Assembly (NCBI GenBank): GCA_902774925.1
Contig: CACYKE010000043.1
Span: 1 to 34,370 of the forward strand
DNA length: 34,370 bases
Direction: 5' to 3'
Origin: an uncultured Prevotellaceae bacterium
Lineage (GTDB): Bacteria > Bacteroidota > Bacteroidia > Bacteroidales > Bacteroidaceae
The translations under genes were made by a program, and so were the position numbers. Every line of letters begins with the position of its first letter. Position 1 is the first letter of the stretch. The notes under the pieces were generated by a model that made no database searches, was not told where the DNA came from, and worked only from the letters and a program-made list of their open reading frames with translations. Of the stretch, positions 1 through 7,204 are shown piece after piece.

Positions 1-333
1 CTCCACACAGTAGTTGACACCGGTTTGATGGGTGTTCTTGTTGAGTTCGGCATAGTGGACAAGGACGAGACCGTTCTTCAGATGCGGGAATTCAAGCCTT
101 GTCTGGGCTTCCATTGGGCCATTTGTGTTTTTATTCACATTCTCCCCCGTTTCCTGCGGTGGATTATCGGGATTATCTTCATTTAATGTAAAATCGATAT
201 GGTCAATACTATTTGTATCGTAATTGATGCTTCCGCCGTTCTTAAAATGGATATTCATGACTTGTGCTGAGCCATGAATGACAGCCATTGAGAATAATAA
301 TAGGCAGAGTCTTCGGATTATCATCTGTTTCAT
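1..333 (-). CDS. Secreted protein, partial; possible DNA/RNA non-specific endonuclease
   Basis: The reading frame stays open from an ATG at 333 to the left edge, giving 111 codons; the C-terminus lies outside the window. Residues 1-24 form a signal peptide (MKQM start, hydrophobic LCLLLFSMAVI core, cleavage after GSAQ). Residues 25-50 form a short beta-rich module (VMNIHFKNGGSINY, then IDHIDF) that also opens the SusD-like protein at 987-2516. A polar linker rich in Asn, Pro and Glu follows (residues 51-75). The last visible part (RLEFPHLKNGLVLVHY, VNYCVE) resembles the start of Bacteroidetes secreted DNA/RNA non-specific endonucleases as I remember them, but the catalytic region is not in view, so the product is tentative. 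It is the last visible gene of the minus-strand operon that begins at 2516. An in-frame ATG at 324 is an alternative start. Confidence 0.6.
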   Translation of the reverse strand, partial: MKQMIIRRLCLLLFSMAVIHGSAQVMNIHFKNGGSINYDTNSIDHIDFTLNEDNPDNPPQETGENVNKNTNGPMEAQTRLEFPHLKNGLVLVHYAELNKNTHQTGVNYCVE

Positions 334-393
334 AGTTTTATATTTTTGGGGGTTCTATTTTCGGGTTACGTAATAGGGGATTCCGATATACAT

Positions 394-477
394 CTATTTT
401 ACGTATTTGTAATCGAACCACTCTCTAAACGACGAGCTCAGCAAAGCTAATACTAGTAAACAAATCGATTTTTTCAT
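394..477 (-). CDS. Possible 27-residue signal-peptide-like microprotein
   Basis: This short frame encodes MKKSICLLVLALLSSSFREW followed by FDYKYVK and a TAG stop. It has the build of a signal peptide or single membrane segment: Lys-Lys N-terminus, a 10-residue hydrophobic core, Ser-Ser-Ser, then a short aromatic and basic tail. The ATG lies 9 nt after the stop of the 149-residue gene and is preceded by AAAGG, a Shine-Dalgarno-like element uncommon in this phylum. It sits in the same direction between two genes for secreted proteins. It could be a real membrane microprotein, a translational coupler, or the decayed start of a longer secreted protein. No known family is recognised. Confidence 0.4.
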   Translation of the reverse strand: MKKSICLLVLALLSSSFREWFDYKYVK

Positions 478-486
478 AAGCCTTTA

Positions 487-936
487 TTATTTATTCACCA
501 CTTTCATGTTCATTTTGTCAGCCTGGATGATTATCACTCCCTTAGGGAACTTATCCAACAAGATGCAGGATTCGCCTTTGCTGTCAACTTTCGTTTCCAT
601 CAGCAACTTTCCATCAAGTGACGTTACTCTGACAGGTGCATTAGCGGGATAATTCTTCAACTTTATCTGTCCGTTGGAGAATTCGGGCTTCATCTCCTTT
701 TCTGTTATACCAGACTCGTCATCCTCAAACGTAAAGGTTATGACGGTTTCCATATCTATCAGAATAGTGGAGCCAGTGCTTTCCACTTTCAGTTTTTCGC
801 CTTCAAACGTTATAACAGGCTCCGATGCTAGTGAAATAACAGACTGCCTGTCGTTGGTTTGTTTTATGACCAAATTTTTGGCAAACAAAGTCATCGGCAA
901 CAAGGCAAATACAAGTAATAATAGTTTCTTCATCAT
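487..936 (-). CDS. Secreted protein of unknown function with a sorting-tail-like C-terminus
   Basis: 149 residues. The signal peptide is MMKKLLLLVFALLPMTLFA (cleavage around residue 20). A beta-rich N-terminal part (NLVIKQTNDRQSVISL, then EPVITFEGEKLKVES) resembles the module that opens its operon neighbours. The last ~60 residues (VRVTSLDGKLLMETKV, then GVIIIQADKMNMKVVNK) have the pattern of Bacteroidetes type IX secretion (Por) C-terminal signals: a 'DG' turn, 'G-hydrophobic-Y/I-hydrophobic-hydrophobic', and a basic end. There is almost nothing between the two, so the protein may be little more than an N-terminal module plus an export or anchoring tail. It lies 50 nt downstream of the SusD-like gene with no promoter box between them, so cotranscription is likely. 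Function unknown. Confidence 0.7.
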   Translation of the reverse strand: MMKKLLLLVFALLPMTLFAKNLVIKQTNDRQSVISLASEPVITFEGEKLKVESTGSTILIDMETVITFTFEDDESGITEKEMKPEFSNGQIKLKNYPANAPVRVTSLDGKLLMETKVDSKGESCILLDKFPKGVIIIQADKMNMKVVNK

Positions 937-986
937 AGTTCTATTTCGTTTTGTTAGTTTTTATATTATATTCTACGTATTCAGGC

Positions 987-2516
987 TTAGCGGGTTATGG
1001 CACCATAGCCTGGGTTTTGAGTCAGATTTGGATTCATCATGAGCTCGTCTTGTGGAATCGGGAAGAGTAACTGATATTCTTCGAGACCCAGCGTGGAGAG
1101 AGCCTGACCGGTACGCTTCAGGAATGCGAAGTATCCACCAAAGTCAGTTTGTATCCTGCTACGGACTTCTGAGATTGCAGCTAATGTCTCGGTCGATGTG
1201 AGCTCTATTCCCTTTGTCGTTGCGACTTGAGTTAAGTATTCTTTGGCTTGGGTGTCGTTGTTCAGCTTTGTTTCGCATTCTGCCAATGAAAGAAGTACAT
1301 CAGCATACGTCTGCATAATACACAAATAGTCATTATAATTAAACCAAACAACTGTTGTGTTCTTTGCTTGGACTCGGGTTGGAAGGCTGCTCTGCTGGCT
1401 CCATATTATTTCTGAACATTCCGGATCAAGATTATCGACTGCTGGAACCAAAGAATAGCGGTTGCTGTTTACGATATCTTCTAGCAAGGGCTTTGCTTCC
1501 ATATACCTGCCCTGATACATATAGATGTCGGCCAGTGCTACGCGGGCTATATCTTTTGACATCGAATACATCTTCACTGAATTGTCAATATACCCTGTAA
1601 CTTTCTCATCCATATTTACCATTGTAGATTTCAAAAGTCCAATGAGATTATTAAATATTTCATTGGGGGCCATTCTCGGCAGATAGCCCATAGCATCATC
1701 TGAATTCGTATAATACGGAACGCCACCAAAGAATGTCACCAGTTCATAATAAGCAACGGAATTTAACACGGTGCACATCGGACGGAAAACATCCAAACCC
1801 GGTCTGTCACAATTTTGGAAAAGCTGAGTGTTGCGGTTAATCCCTTGATAAATCGTATACCAAATCTGACGAATCCTGTAGTCGTATGGGTCCAAAGGTG
1901 CCTTAAAGCCATCCATGTTTAACAAGCCAGTGTATTCAAGATCTGCCTTCCTGTATTTTGAATGGCTTTCACGCATAGCCGTTGCCAAGGATGCAATATA
2001 ATTATCACCATCGGAGCTTATAAAGGATGCATTGGAATCGCCATCTTGTGACACGGTAAGTGAAAAGGCCTCAGTCCCTTCCAAATCATACAACTTTACA
2101 TCAAGACTGTTTACAATATACCTTGTTGTCGGGGCGACGGTAATAGTGAGAATTCCGTCGGTATAAGTAGTTGTCAAAATGACTGGTCCCTGATTCACGA
2201 AATGACTAAAAAGATCATATTCTGATGGATTAGTTGTGCCACCTTCTGTCGACAGCGGAATATCTGCATTGATATGAACGATATATGTTCCTCCCTCTTG
2301 AGGAGCGTGAATAGCATCAACATCGGCGGTGACAGGGTGCGATGGGTCGTATGGCTGCGAAGCTGTGAAGTAAACCTCTTGTACATCATCAGTCTTGACA
2401 GTATGAGTTGAGCCATTCTTCATTTTAACATGCATTCTATAAACGGTATTCTGTGCCGATACTGCCTGTGACAATGCAAAAAGGCAGAGAAACAAAGGGA
2501 AAATTTTCTTCATCAT
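987..2516 (-). CDS. RagB/SusD-like protein with N-terminal BACON-like region, no lipobox
   Basis: 509 residues from the ATG at 2516. The frame extends upstream to 2570, but a promoter (-7 box at 2540-2547) lies inside that extension, so 2516 is preferred. Order: signal peptide ending AVSAQ (about residues 1-22); short beta module (VYRMHVKMKNGS, VQEVYF); a BACON-like immunoglobulin-fold region (about 55-160, ending SLTVSQDGD); then a helical SusD/RagB region with TPR-like repeats. The C-terminus carries the SusD hallmark LLFPIPQDELMMNPNLTQNP. Classical SusD proteins are outer-membrane lipoproteins that bind glycans for a SusC channel. Here there is no cysteine at the cleavage site and no SusC gene nearby, so the canonical role is doubtful. 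It is the first gene of a minus-strand operon of secreted proteins. Confidence 0.85.
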   Translation of the reverse strand: MMKKIFPLFLCLFALSQAVSAQNTVYRMHVKMKNGSTHTVKTDDVQEVYFTASQPYDPSHPVTADVDAIHAPQEGGTYIVHINADIPLSTEGGTTNPSEYDLFSHFVNQGPVILTTTYTDGILTITVAPTTRYIVNSLDVKLYDLEGTEAFSLTVSQDGDSNASFISSDGDNYIASLATAMRESHSKYRKADLEYTGLLNMDGFKAPLDPYDYRIRQIWYTIYQGINRNTQLFQNCDRPGLDVFRPMCTVLNSVAYYELVTFFGGVPYYTNSDDAMGYLPRMAPNEIFNNLIGLLKSTMVNMDEKVTGYIDNSVKMYSMSKDIARVALADIYMYQGRYMEAKPLLEDIVNSNRYSLVPAVDNLDPECSEIIWSQQSSLPTRVQAKNTTVVWFNYNDYLCIMQTYADVLLSLAECETKLNNDTQAKEYLTQVATTKGIELTSTETLAAISEVRSRIQTDFGGYFAFLKRTGQALSTLGLEEYQLLFPIPQDELMMNPNLTQNPGYGAITR

Positions 2517-2539
2517 TCTATCGCTTTTAGTTATTTCTG

Positions 2540-2571
2540 CAAAATTAATCATAATTTCGTAATGTACCAAA
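2540..2571 (-). promoter_or_regulatory. Bacteroidetes-type promoter of the SusD-like operon
   Basis: On the minus strand TTTG (2571-2568) is followed by a 20-nt spacer and TAATTTTG (2547-2540). This matches the Bacteroidetes primary-sigma pattern TTTG-N19/20-TAnnTTTG. The predicted start site lies roughly 15-20 nt before the ATG at 2516. Confidence 0.75.
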
Positions 2572-2881
2572 TATTTTACTTTATTTTTGACGTTAGAGCA
2601 TTGTTCATCATCTCCACGAACGAAAGAAGCGTGTCCGCTCCTTATCGAACATAGAGGCCGTGAGATTGCCCAACCAAGTGATAAGTGACGTCCACGCTAT
2701 AAGCGCGAACATTCACAATTACCATGAACTTGATTTGATTTAGAAATTTCTCACGTTTCTATGTTCTCCTAATAACTGCTCATGTCGTTATTGTTTAACC
2801 CTCAATGTCATACCGGCACCCTGCACTCAGAGAATCAGCCTAAGCTTGCGTCGTTTACGACGATTAGCCGATACTTGTGTG

Positions 2882-2913
2882 CAAAGATAGTACATTTTTC
2901 TTAATAATCGCAA
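2882..2913 (-). promoter_or_regulatory. Orphan promoter reading toward the SusD-like operon
   Basis: The minus strand shows GTTG with TTG at 2913-2911, a 21-nt spacer, and TATCTTTG at 2889-2882, followed by CAC. It lies about 365 nt upstream of the SusD-like start, which already has its own promoter. The first transcribed bases would include the hairpin CGTCG-TAAA-CGACG (2862-2849). It could drive a small RNA, a 34-codon frame (2712-2608) or a long alternative leader. Confidence 0.45.
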
Positions 2914-3146
2914 CTTTTCCGCAACTTTTTCTTTTTTTTTCTTTTGTCCTTACCTCTCTGGATAATTCCGAAATACAACGCGAAAAACGAAAAAATAGCA
3001 AAGAGACGGAAAATTTACTGCGACGCGATGGAGAAAAAAACTGGAAGGCGTTCTCTGACCGTGGTCAGAGTGTGGCGTTGCATTGCAAATATTTCTCTGA
3101 CGCGTCGCAGAAAAAGGCAGTTCTTATATTACATTTTTAAAAAAAA

Positions 3147-3230
3147 GGGTGACACACTGATACAACCCCAGTAAATAAAGGGCGTGCAGCGTTTCAAAGG
3201 GTGACACACGCTGACACAAGGGTGACACAC
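3147..3230 (+). repeat. Three copies of an 11-mer (GGGTGACACAC)
   Basis: Exact copies lie at 3147-3157, 3199-3209 and 3220-3230; a partial copy (GCTGACACAAG) sits at 3210-3220. The last two exact copies are 21 bp apart, about two helical turns. They are in a region without genes. Confidence 0.7.
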
Positions 3231-3260
3231 TATACTTTTCTGAAAGTCAGACCGTTTATC

Positions 3261-3348
3261 CGTCAACAAGAGCCACTTCTCGGAAAATAAATAGCTCTTA
3301 TTCAGAAATAAGCGTGCCTTATTCACAAATAACCAAGGGTTGTTGACG
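3261..3348. repeat. 9-bp inverted repeat enclosing a structured AT-rich segment
   Basis: CGTCAACAA (3261-3269) pairs with TTGTTGACG (3340-3348). Inside is a second possible stem (AGAGC 3269-3273 with GCTCT 3294-3298) and two related copies of CTTATTCA(G/C)AAATAA. It could be a structured RNA or a remnant of a small inverted-repeat element; no boundary duplications were identified. Confidence 0.45.
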
Positions 3349-3370
3349 AAAAAGCGCATGATAGCCCTCA

Positions 3371-3758
3371 CCCCTCACTCAAATCTTTGGGAATGCCTTT
3401 GCAGAGAGGGGCTAAGGGTCAGTGAGGGGTATGTTTGACCCTTCACTCACCCTACACTCACCCCTCACTCAAGTCGAAGCCAACAAGGAACGCAAAGGAA
3501 GCTAACGGACAGGCAACTTCTTGCTCACAGGAAAGCAGCTTCTTGCTCGTCGTTATTCCGCAGGGAGCGAACTCTGAGTTCGTAAGGAGCGAACTGTCAG
3601 TCCGTCGGGCACGGACTGACAGTTTGCATTAATGAGATTCCGGCCAAACTAAAGTGAGGGGTGAGGTAAAGGTGAGTGAGGGGTTAAGAGCACCCATCAC
3701 CCACCCTCATGGTCTTTCTATAAAGGTGTTTCCTGCGTTTTCAGTGAGGGGTGAGGGG
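3371..3758. repeat. Dispersed GTGAGGGG octamer cluster in both orientations
   Basis: GTGAGGGG occurs on the plus strand at 3422, 3654, 3676, 3744 and 3751, and its complement CCCCTCAC begins at 3371 and 3461. Several copies are embedded in longer related strings such as AGTGAGGGGTGAGG. The copies surround the hairpin at 3592-3624. Spacing is irregular, unlike a CRISPR array. Confidence 0.7.
3568..3624. repeat. Palindromic unit: 7-bp palindrome plus perfect 14-bp stem-loop
   Basis: CGAACTC-T-GAGTTCG occupies 3568-3582. It is followed by a perfect inverted repeat, AACTGTCAGTCCGT (3592-3605) and its complement (3611-3624), with a 5-nt CGGGC loop. Each is introduced by GGAGCGAACT, so the two hairpins look like duplicated, diverged starts. 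There is no T-run, so it is not a standard terminator. Confidence 0.6.
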
Positions 3759-3852
3759 TGTTATCTTTCTCTCAGCCGAACTTTAGGTTGGTCACAAATA
3801 AAACATGATACGTAGAAATAAGTTCCAATTCTATCATTTTCTTTTCGAAAAG

Positions 3853-3884
3853 TTTGGAACTTTCAGAAATAATCACTATATTTG
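3853..3884 (+). promoter_or_regulatory. Promoter of the beta-helix/repeat-protein pair
   Basis: TTTG (3853-3856), 20-nt spacer, TATATTTG (3877-3884): a full match to the Bacteroidetes consensus. The ATG at 3935 follows after an A/T-rich leader of about 45 nt. Confidence 0.8.
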
Positions 3885-3934
3885 TCCCACATATATATAT
3901 ATTACTATAATTATAAACAAAACCCTAAATTATT

Positions 3935-4990
3935 ATGAAGAAGATTATCCTTTCATTATTCGCATTGGTTGGCACACTGTCAGCCTCTGCACAACAGACT
4001 GAAGCTGTTACAGCAACATTGCAGAACGGCGCCAACTCAACGGTATATTATGGCATTGATGCCCTTAAGACGGCAATTGCCAATGCTCAGGATGGCGGCA
4101 TCATCACGCTGTCGTCTGGCACATTTAACGTTCCTGACAACATAGACAAGTCGGTAAGGATCTATGGTGCAGGTATGGAAGATGATGCCGCTACGACCAT
4201 AGCAAAGACATACCTTGTTAAGGGAATCAACATAAAAGGTGTGGAAGGTGTTCTGAAGGACAATATCTACATGGAAGGTCTCTACATTAACGGTAGCATC
4301 TACATTGAAAGCACCGACGATGACCAGATAGAGAACCTGAAGGTGGTGAAGTGTCGCTTTGGTGGGCTTGACTGCCGTGAAAACTCCAATCACTTCATCT
4401 TACGCCAATGCAGAATAGAGGGCAACATAGGTGGCAGCAGCAGCGTTGCTACTGGTATGATGATTCAGAACTGTTGGATTAACGGTATTATAAGGGATTT
4501 CGCTACTGAGAGCACACTGGTGGTTGACCACTGTCTCCTAGCAGGGCTCCCTGATGCAGACTATGGCAGTAACTGGCACGGTCCTTATTACTATAAGAAT
4601 AGTATAATGAATGACGGTGGAAGCTACCGTTGTAATTCTATTAGCGATGGCGGTGTTGTAATTAACTGCATGATGCGAATCTATAAAGGCGGAGTAATTA
4701 CAGTGACCAACCGTTACGATACGATTGCATGGAGTGATTTCTATGCTGATGGCCAGAACAATGCAAACTTCTACCTTACTGACACTACCACACCACGTAC
4801 TTGGCAGCTTAAGTCACCAGAGACCTATGTTGGCGACGATAACACGCCGATAGGTCCTGCCGGTGGTGAATATCCTTGGGATCTTATTCCGTCAACACCT
4901 CGCATCACACAGAGCAACATAGCAAGTAAGACTGTTGACGGCAAGCTGACTATCAGCATCAAGGCCGAGGCTCGTCCAGTAGTAGAATAA
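3935..4990 (+). CDS. Secreted right-handed beta-helix-like protein of unknown function
   Basis: 351 residues with a clear signal peptide (MKKIILSLFALVGTLSASAQ, cleavage near residue 19-20). The body has the rhythm of pectate-lyase-like parallel beta-helices: LKTAIANAQDGGIITLSSGT opens it, as in proteins that begin 'sdLqaaIdaA..Gdti.l.pGty'. Short strands follow with regularly placed Ile, Val and Asn (GINIKGVEGV, LYINGSIYIES, NLKVVKCRFGGL, HFILRQCRIEGN, GMMIQNCWINGI, LVVDHCLLAGL). The C-terminus (KLTISIKAEARPVVE) has no sorting tail. No catalytic residues can be assigned, so binding or structural roles are as likely as polysaccharide cleavage. The next gene starts 22 nt later and is probably cotranscribed. 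Confidence 0.8.
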   Translation: MKKIILSLFALVGTLSASAQQTEAVTATLQNGANSTVYYGIDALKTAIANAQDGGIITLSSGTFNVPDNIDKSVRIYGAGMEDDAATTIAKTYLVKGINIKGVEGVLKDNIYMEGLYINGSIYIESTDDDQIENLKVVKCRFGGLDCRENSNHFILRQCRIEGNIGGSSSVATGMMIQNCWINGIIRDFATESTLVVDHCLLAGLPDADYGSNWHGPYYYKNSIMNDGGSYRCNSISDGGVVINCMMRIYKGGVITVTNRYDTIAWSDFYADGQNNANFYLTDTTTPRTWQLKSPETYVGDDNTPIGPAGGEYPWDLIPSTPRITQSNIASKTVDGKLTISIKAEARPVVE

Positions 4991-5012
4991 ACCGATAAAA
5001 CAGAGACAGACA

Positions 5013-7124
5013 ATGAACAGAACGAAACATTTTGGACTGTCCTTGCTGGCATTGCTCTGTTGCATCGTAGTGACGGCACAAACAACTTCTGTCACAGAGT
5101 GTGAATACTGGATTGATCAGCAATTTGACAGTCGACAGACGGCTAACATGAGCGCAGGGGAGCTTACCACGCAACTCGATATGTCGGCGTTGCCCTTAGG
5201 TCTTCACTCCCTTGCCATACGCACAGGCACAAGCGACGGTAGATGGAGTCCTGTGCTCGTGAAGTTCTTCCTCGTGCCCCAGCCAGGTTCTACTCAGGAG
5301 AATAACCTTGCAGGCTATGAATACTGGATAGACGGCAACTACGACAAAAAGGTGAGTGGTACATTCAGCACAGGCGGCATTGTTACCACCGACCTCGACA
5401 TGAGTTCTCTGCCTGTAGGACTGCACAGTATCTCGTTCCGTGCGCTCGACGACAACGGACACGTTAGCTCAGTGCTCGTGAAGTACTTCCTCGTGCCCCA
5501 ACCCGGTTCTACTCAGGAGAATACTCTTGCAGGCTATGAATACTGGATAGACGGCAACTACGACAACAAGGTGACTGGCACATTCAGCACCGGCGGCATC
5601 GTTACCACCGACCTCGACATGAGTTCTCTGCCTATAGGACTGCACAGTATCTCGTTCCGGGCGCTCGACGACAACGGACACGTCAGCTCAGTGCTCGTGA
5701 AGTACTTCCTCGTACCTGAGAATACCTCAACTACAGAGAATTCTATAGCAGGTTATCGCTACTGGTTTGACAAAGACATGGAGAATATCGTTGAAGGCGA
5801 GATGACATCTAGCGGGACAATTGCGACAGACATCGACGTATCAGCACTGAATGCTGGCTTGCACCTCTTCAACTATCAAGTTAAGGATGCAATTGGCAAA
5901 TACAGTGCCACAATGATGTCATTCTTTACTGTGCCGGAGCAAGGTGGATTGGGCGACAAGATTGTAGCTTACGATTATTGGTTCAACAACAACCCACGCA
6001 AGAGAGTGGAAGTTACCCCAACTGCTACGCTTGAACTGAATGATATAGTTATTGACATGGAGGGTGTGGAGCCTGAAACGGTTCCTGCTGACTATGTTTT
6101 CAACTCTGAGACGAAACAGGTTGTTTTCACCTTCGACGTGGAATTCGGCTTGCAGGTGTTTAATGACCTAGGCACAGGCTCAGAAGCAGTTACACAGACT
6201 GTAGGTTACGAGTTCACCATTGACCCGTTGTTTGTTGCCCTTACTAATGAGGTAAGCAATACGAAGACGGCTCCGCAGGGTGGACAAGTCTTGGGCTTCA
6301 GCTATGCTGGTGCTGTGGGCGATTCACTCCATTGGGAGATTACAGGCTCTGACGCGAAGATAGATTTCTATGACGCTGATGGCAATCGTATCACACCAGA
6401 GGCAAAGACTATCGATGATAAAAATGTGCTAGTAATAAAGATGCCGACAACAACCATCTATGCTTTGAGCTATGGTGCTACGACAGCTGACGAGATTTCA
6501 GTGAAGGTATCTCAGCCTATTGAACTGACTGTCGTTGATGCTACGCGTAAGTATGGTGAGGAGAATCCTGAATTTACCTATACCAGCAAGGGTGCTGCCC
6601 TCGCAGGAGAGGTTGCCTTCATCACCGAGGCCGTAGCAACATCAACGGTAGGCGAATATGTTGTCAGCATCAATGGCAGCGGCATTACGAATTCTTATGT
6701 GACGCTGAAGCCGGGTAAGCTCACAATTACGAAGGCACCTCTTGCTGTAGGTGTGGAGGATTGCACCATCACGGAAGGCGAGGCCCTGCCGAAGTTCATA
6801 TTGACCTTCGATGGCTTTAAGAACAATGAGGACGAGAGTGTGCTGACCACACAGCCAACAGTAACCACTGACGCTACGGAGACTTCCGCCCCAGGCGATT
6901 ATGTTCTGGTGGTTAGTGGCGGTGAGGCAACGAACTATGAATTGACCTATACCAATGGTAAGCTCACCATCCAACAGGGAACAGGTATCGAAGGCATACA
7001 CCTTGATAAGCCAATGAACGTTTATACCATCGATGGTGTACTGGTTCGTTCGAATGTAACCTCACTTAAGGAACTACCTGCTGGCGTCTATATCATTAAT
7101 CGTAAAAAGGTTGTGGTAAAGTAA
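5013..7124 (+). CDS. Large secreted repeat protein with MBG-like domains and a type IX-like sorting tail
   Basis: 703 residues. A signal peptide (about 1-23, ending VVTAQ) is followed by five repeats of 72-73 residues starting near 30, 102, 175, 248 and 320. Each begins EYWID or a variant and ends GLHS..FRALDD.G..S..LVKYFLVP; the fifth is degenerate. Residues ~500-655 hold two MBG-type immunoglobulin-like domains (VVDATRKYGEENPEFTY; ITEGEALPKFILTFDGF). The end (about 657-703: MNVYTIDGVLVRS, LPAGVYIINRKKVVVK) is typical of Bacteroidetes C-terminal sorting/anchoring tails. It is probably a cell-surface adhesin or scaffold, perhaps partnering the beta-helix protein encoded 22 nt upstream. Repeats 2 and 3 are nearly identical at DNA level. 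A strong terminator follows. Confidence 0.85.
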   Translation: MNRTKHFGLSLLALLCCIVVTAQTTSVTECEYWIDQQFDSRQTANMSAGELTTQLDMSALPLGLHSLAIRTGTSDGRWSPVLVKFFLVPQPGSTQENNLAGYEYWIDGNYDKKVSGTFSTGGIVTTDLDMSSLPVGLHSISFRALDDNGHVSSVLVKYFLVPQPGSTQENTLAGYEYWIDGNYDNKVTGTFSTGGIVTTDLDMSSLPIGLHSISFRALDDNGHVSSVLVKYFLVPENTSTTENSIAGYRYWFDKDMENIVEGEMTSSGTIATDIDVSALNAGLHLFNYQVKDAIGKYSATMMSFFTVPEQGGLGDKIVAYDYWFNNNPRKRVEVTPTATLELNDIVIDMEGVEPETVPADYVFNSETKQVVFTFDVEFGLQVFNDLGTGSEAVTQTVGYEFTIDPLFVALTNEVSNTKTAPQGGQVLGFSYAGAVGDSLHWEITGSDAKIDFYDADGNRITPEAKTIDDKNVLVIKMPTTTIYALSYGATTADEISVKVSQPIELTVVDATRKYGEENPEFTYTSKGAALAGEVAFITEAVATSTVGEYVVSINGSGITNSYVTLKPGKLTITKAPLAVGVEDCTITEGEALPKFILTFDGFKNNEDESVLTTQPTVTTDATETSAPGDYVLVVSGGEATNYELTYTNGKLTIQQGTGIEGIHLDKPMNVYTIDGVLVRSNVTSLKELPAGVYIINRKKVVVK
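5268..5705 (+). repeat. Two tandem 219-bp copies inside the repeat protein gene
   Basis: Copies at 5268-5486 and 5487-5705 share a 219-bp (73-codon) period. By hand alignment I count about 12 differences, or roughly 94-95% identity, mostly in the first half of the unit. The flanking repeats (from 5100 and 5706) are far more diverged. This suggests recent duplication or gene conversion. Confidence 0.85.
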
Positions 7125-7146
7125 CAAACGGTTCCATCCTTATACT

Positions 7147-7179
7147 AAGAAGCCTCCAAAAAATGGAGGCTTCTTTTTT
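7147..7179 (+). terminator. Rho-independent terminator after the repeat-protein gene
   Basis: An 11-bp stem, AGAAGCCTCCA with TGGAGGCTTCT, and a 5-nt A loop are followed by a T-run (7174-7179). It begins about 20 nt after the stop at 7124 and ends the two-gene transcript. It also separates it from the tRNA-Arg gene on the other strand. Confidence 0.9.
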
Positions 7180-7204
7180 GTGATGTCGCGGTATCGTTAG
7201 GTAG

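Larger units (their letters stand above)
2572..3850. other. Gene-poor, repeat-rich spacer
   Basis: About 1.3 kb between divergent transcription units, with only short frames that lack family features. It holds an orphan minus-strand promoter (2882-2913), three copies of an 11-mer (3147-3230), a 9-bp inverted repeat around 3261-3348, at least seven copies of GTGAGGGG or its complement (3371-3758), and a perfect 14-bp stem-loop (3592-3624). A 34-codon minus-strand frame (2608-2712) encodes a hydrophobic then basic peptide starting MFALIAWTSLITWL; nothing proves it is translated. The stretch may be decayed mobile or replication-protein DNA, but no transposase or recombinase can be read. Confidence 0.6.

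Noticed and set aside
2517-2570. N-terminal extension of the SusD-like protein
   Set aside because: It would place the start upstream of the -7 box and in front of an obvious signal peptide.
2877-3632. Several 65-87 codon frames in the repeat-rich spacer
   Set aside because: They overlap one another on both strands, cross hairpins and repeats, lack promoters or signal peptides and show no domain. They may be decayed coding DNA but cannot be supported as genes.
3371-3758. Possible CRISPR array from the GTGAGGGG repeats
   Set aside because: Repeats are only 8-14 bp, irregularly spaced and in both orientations, with no cas genes.
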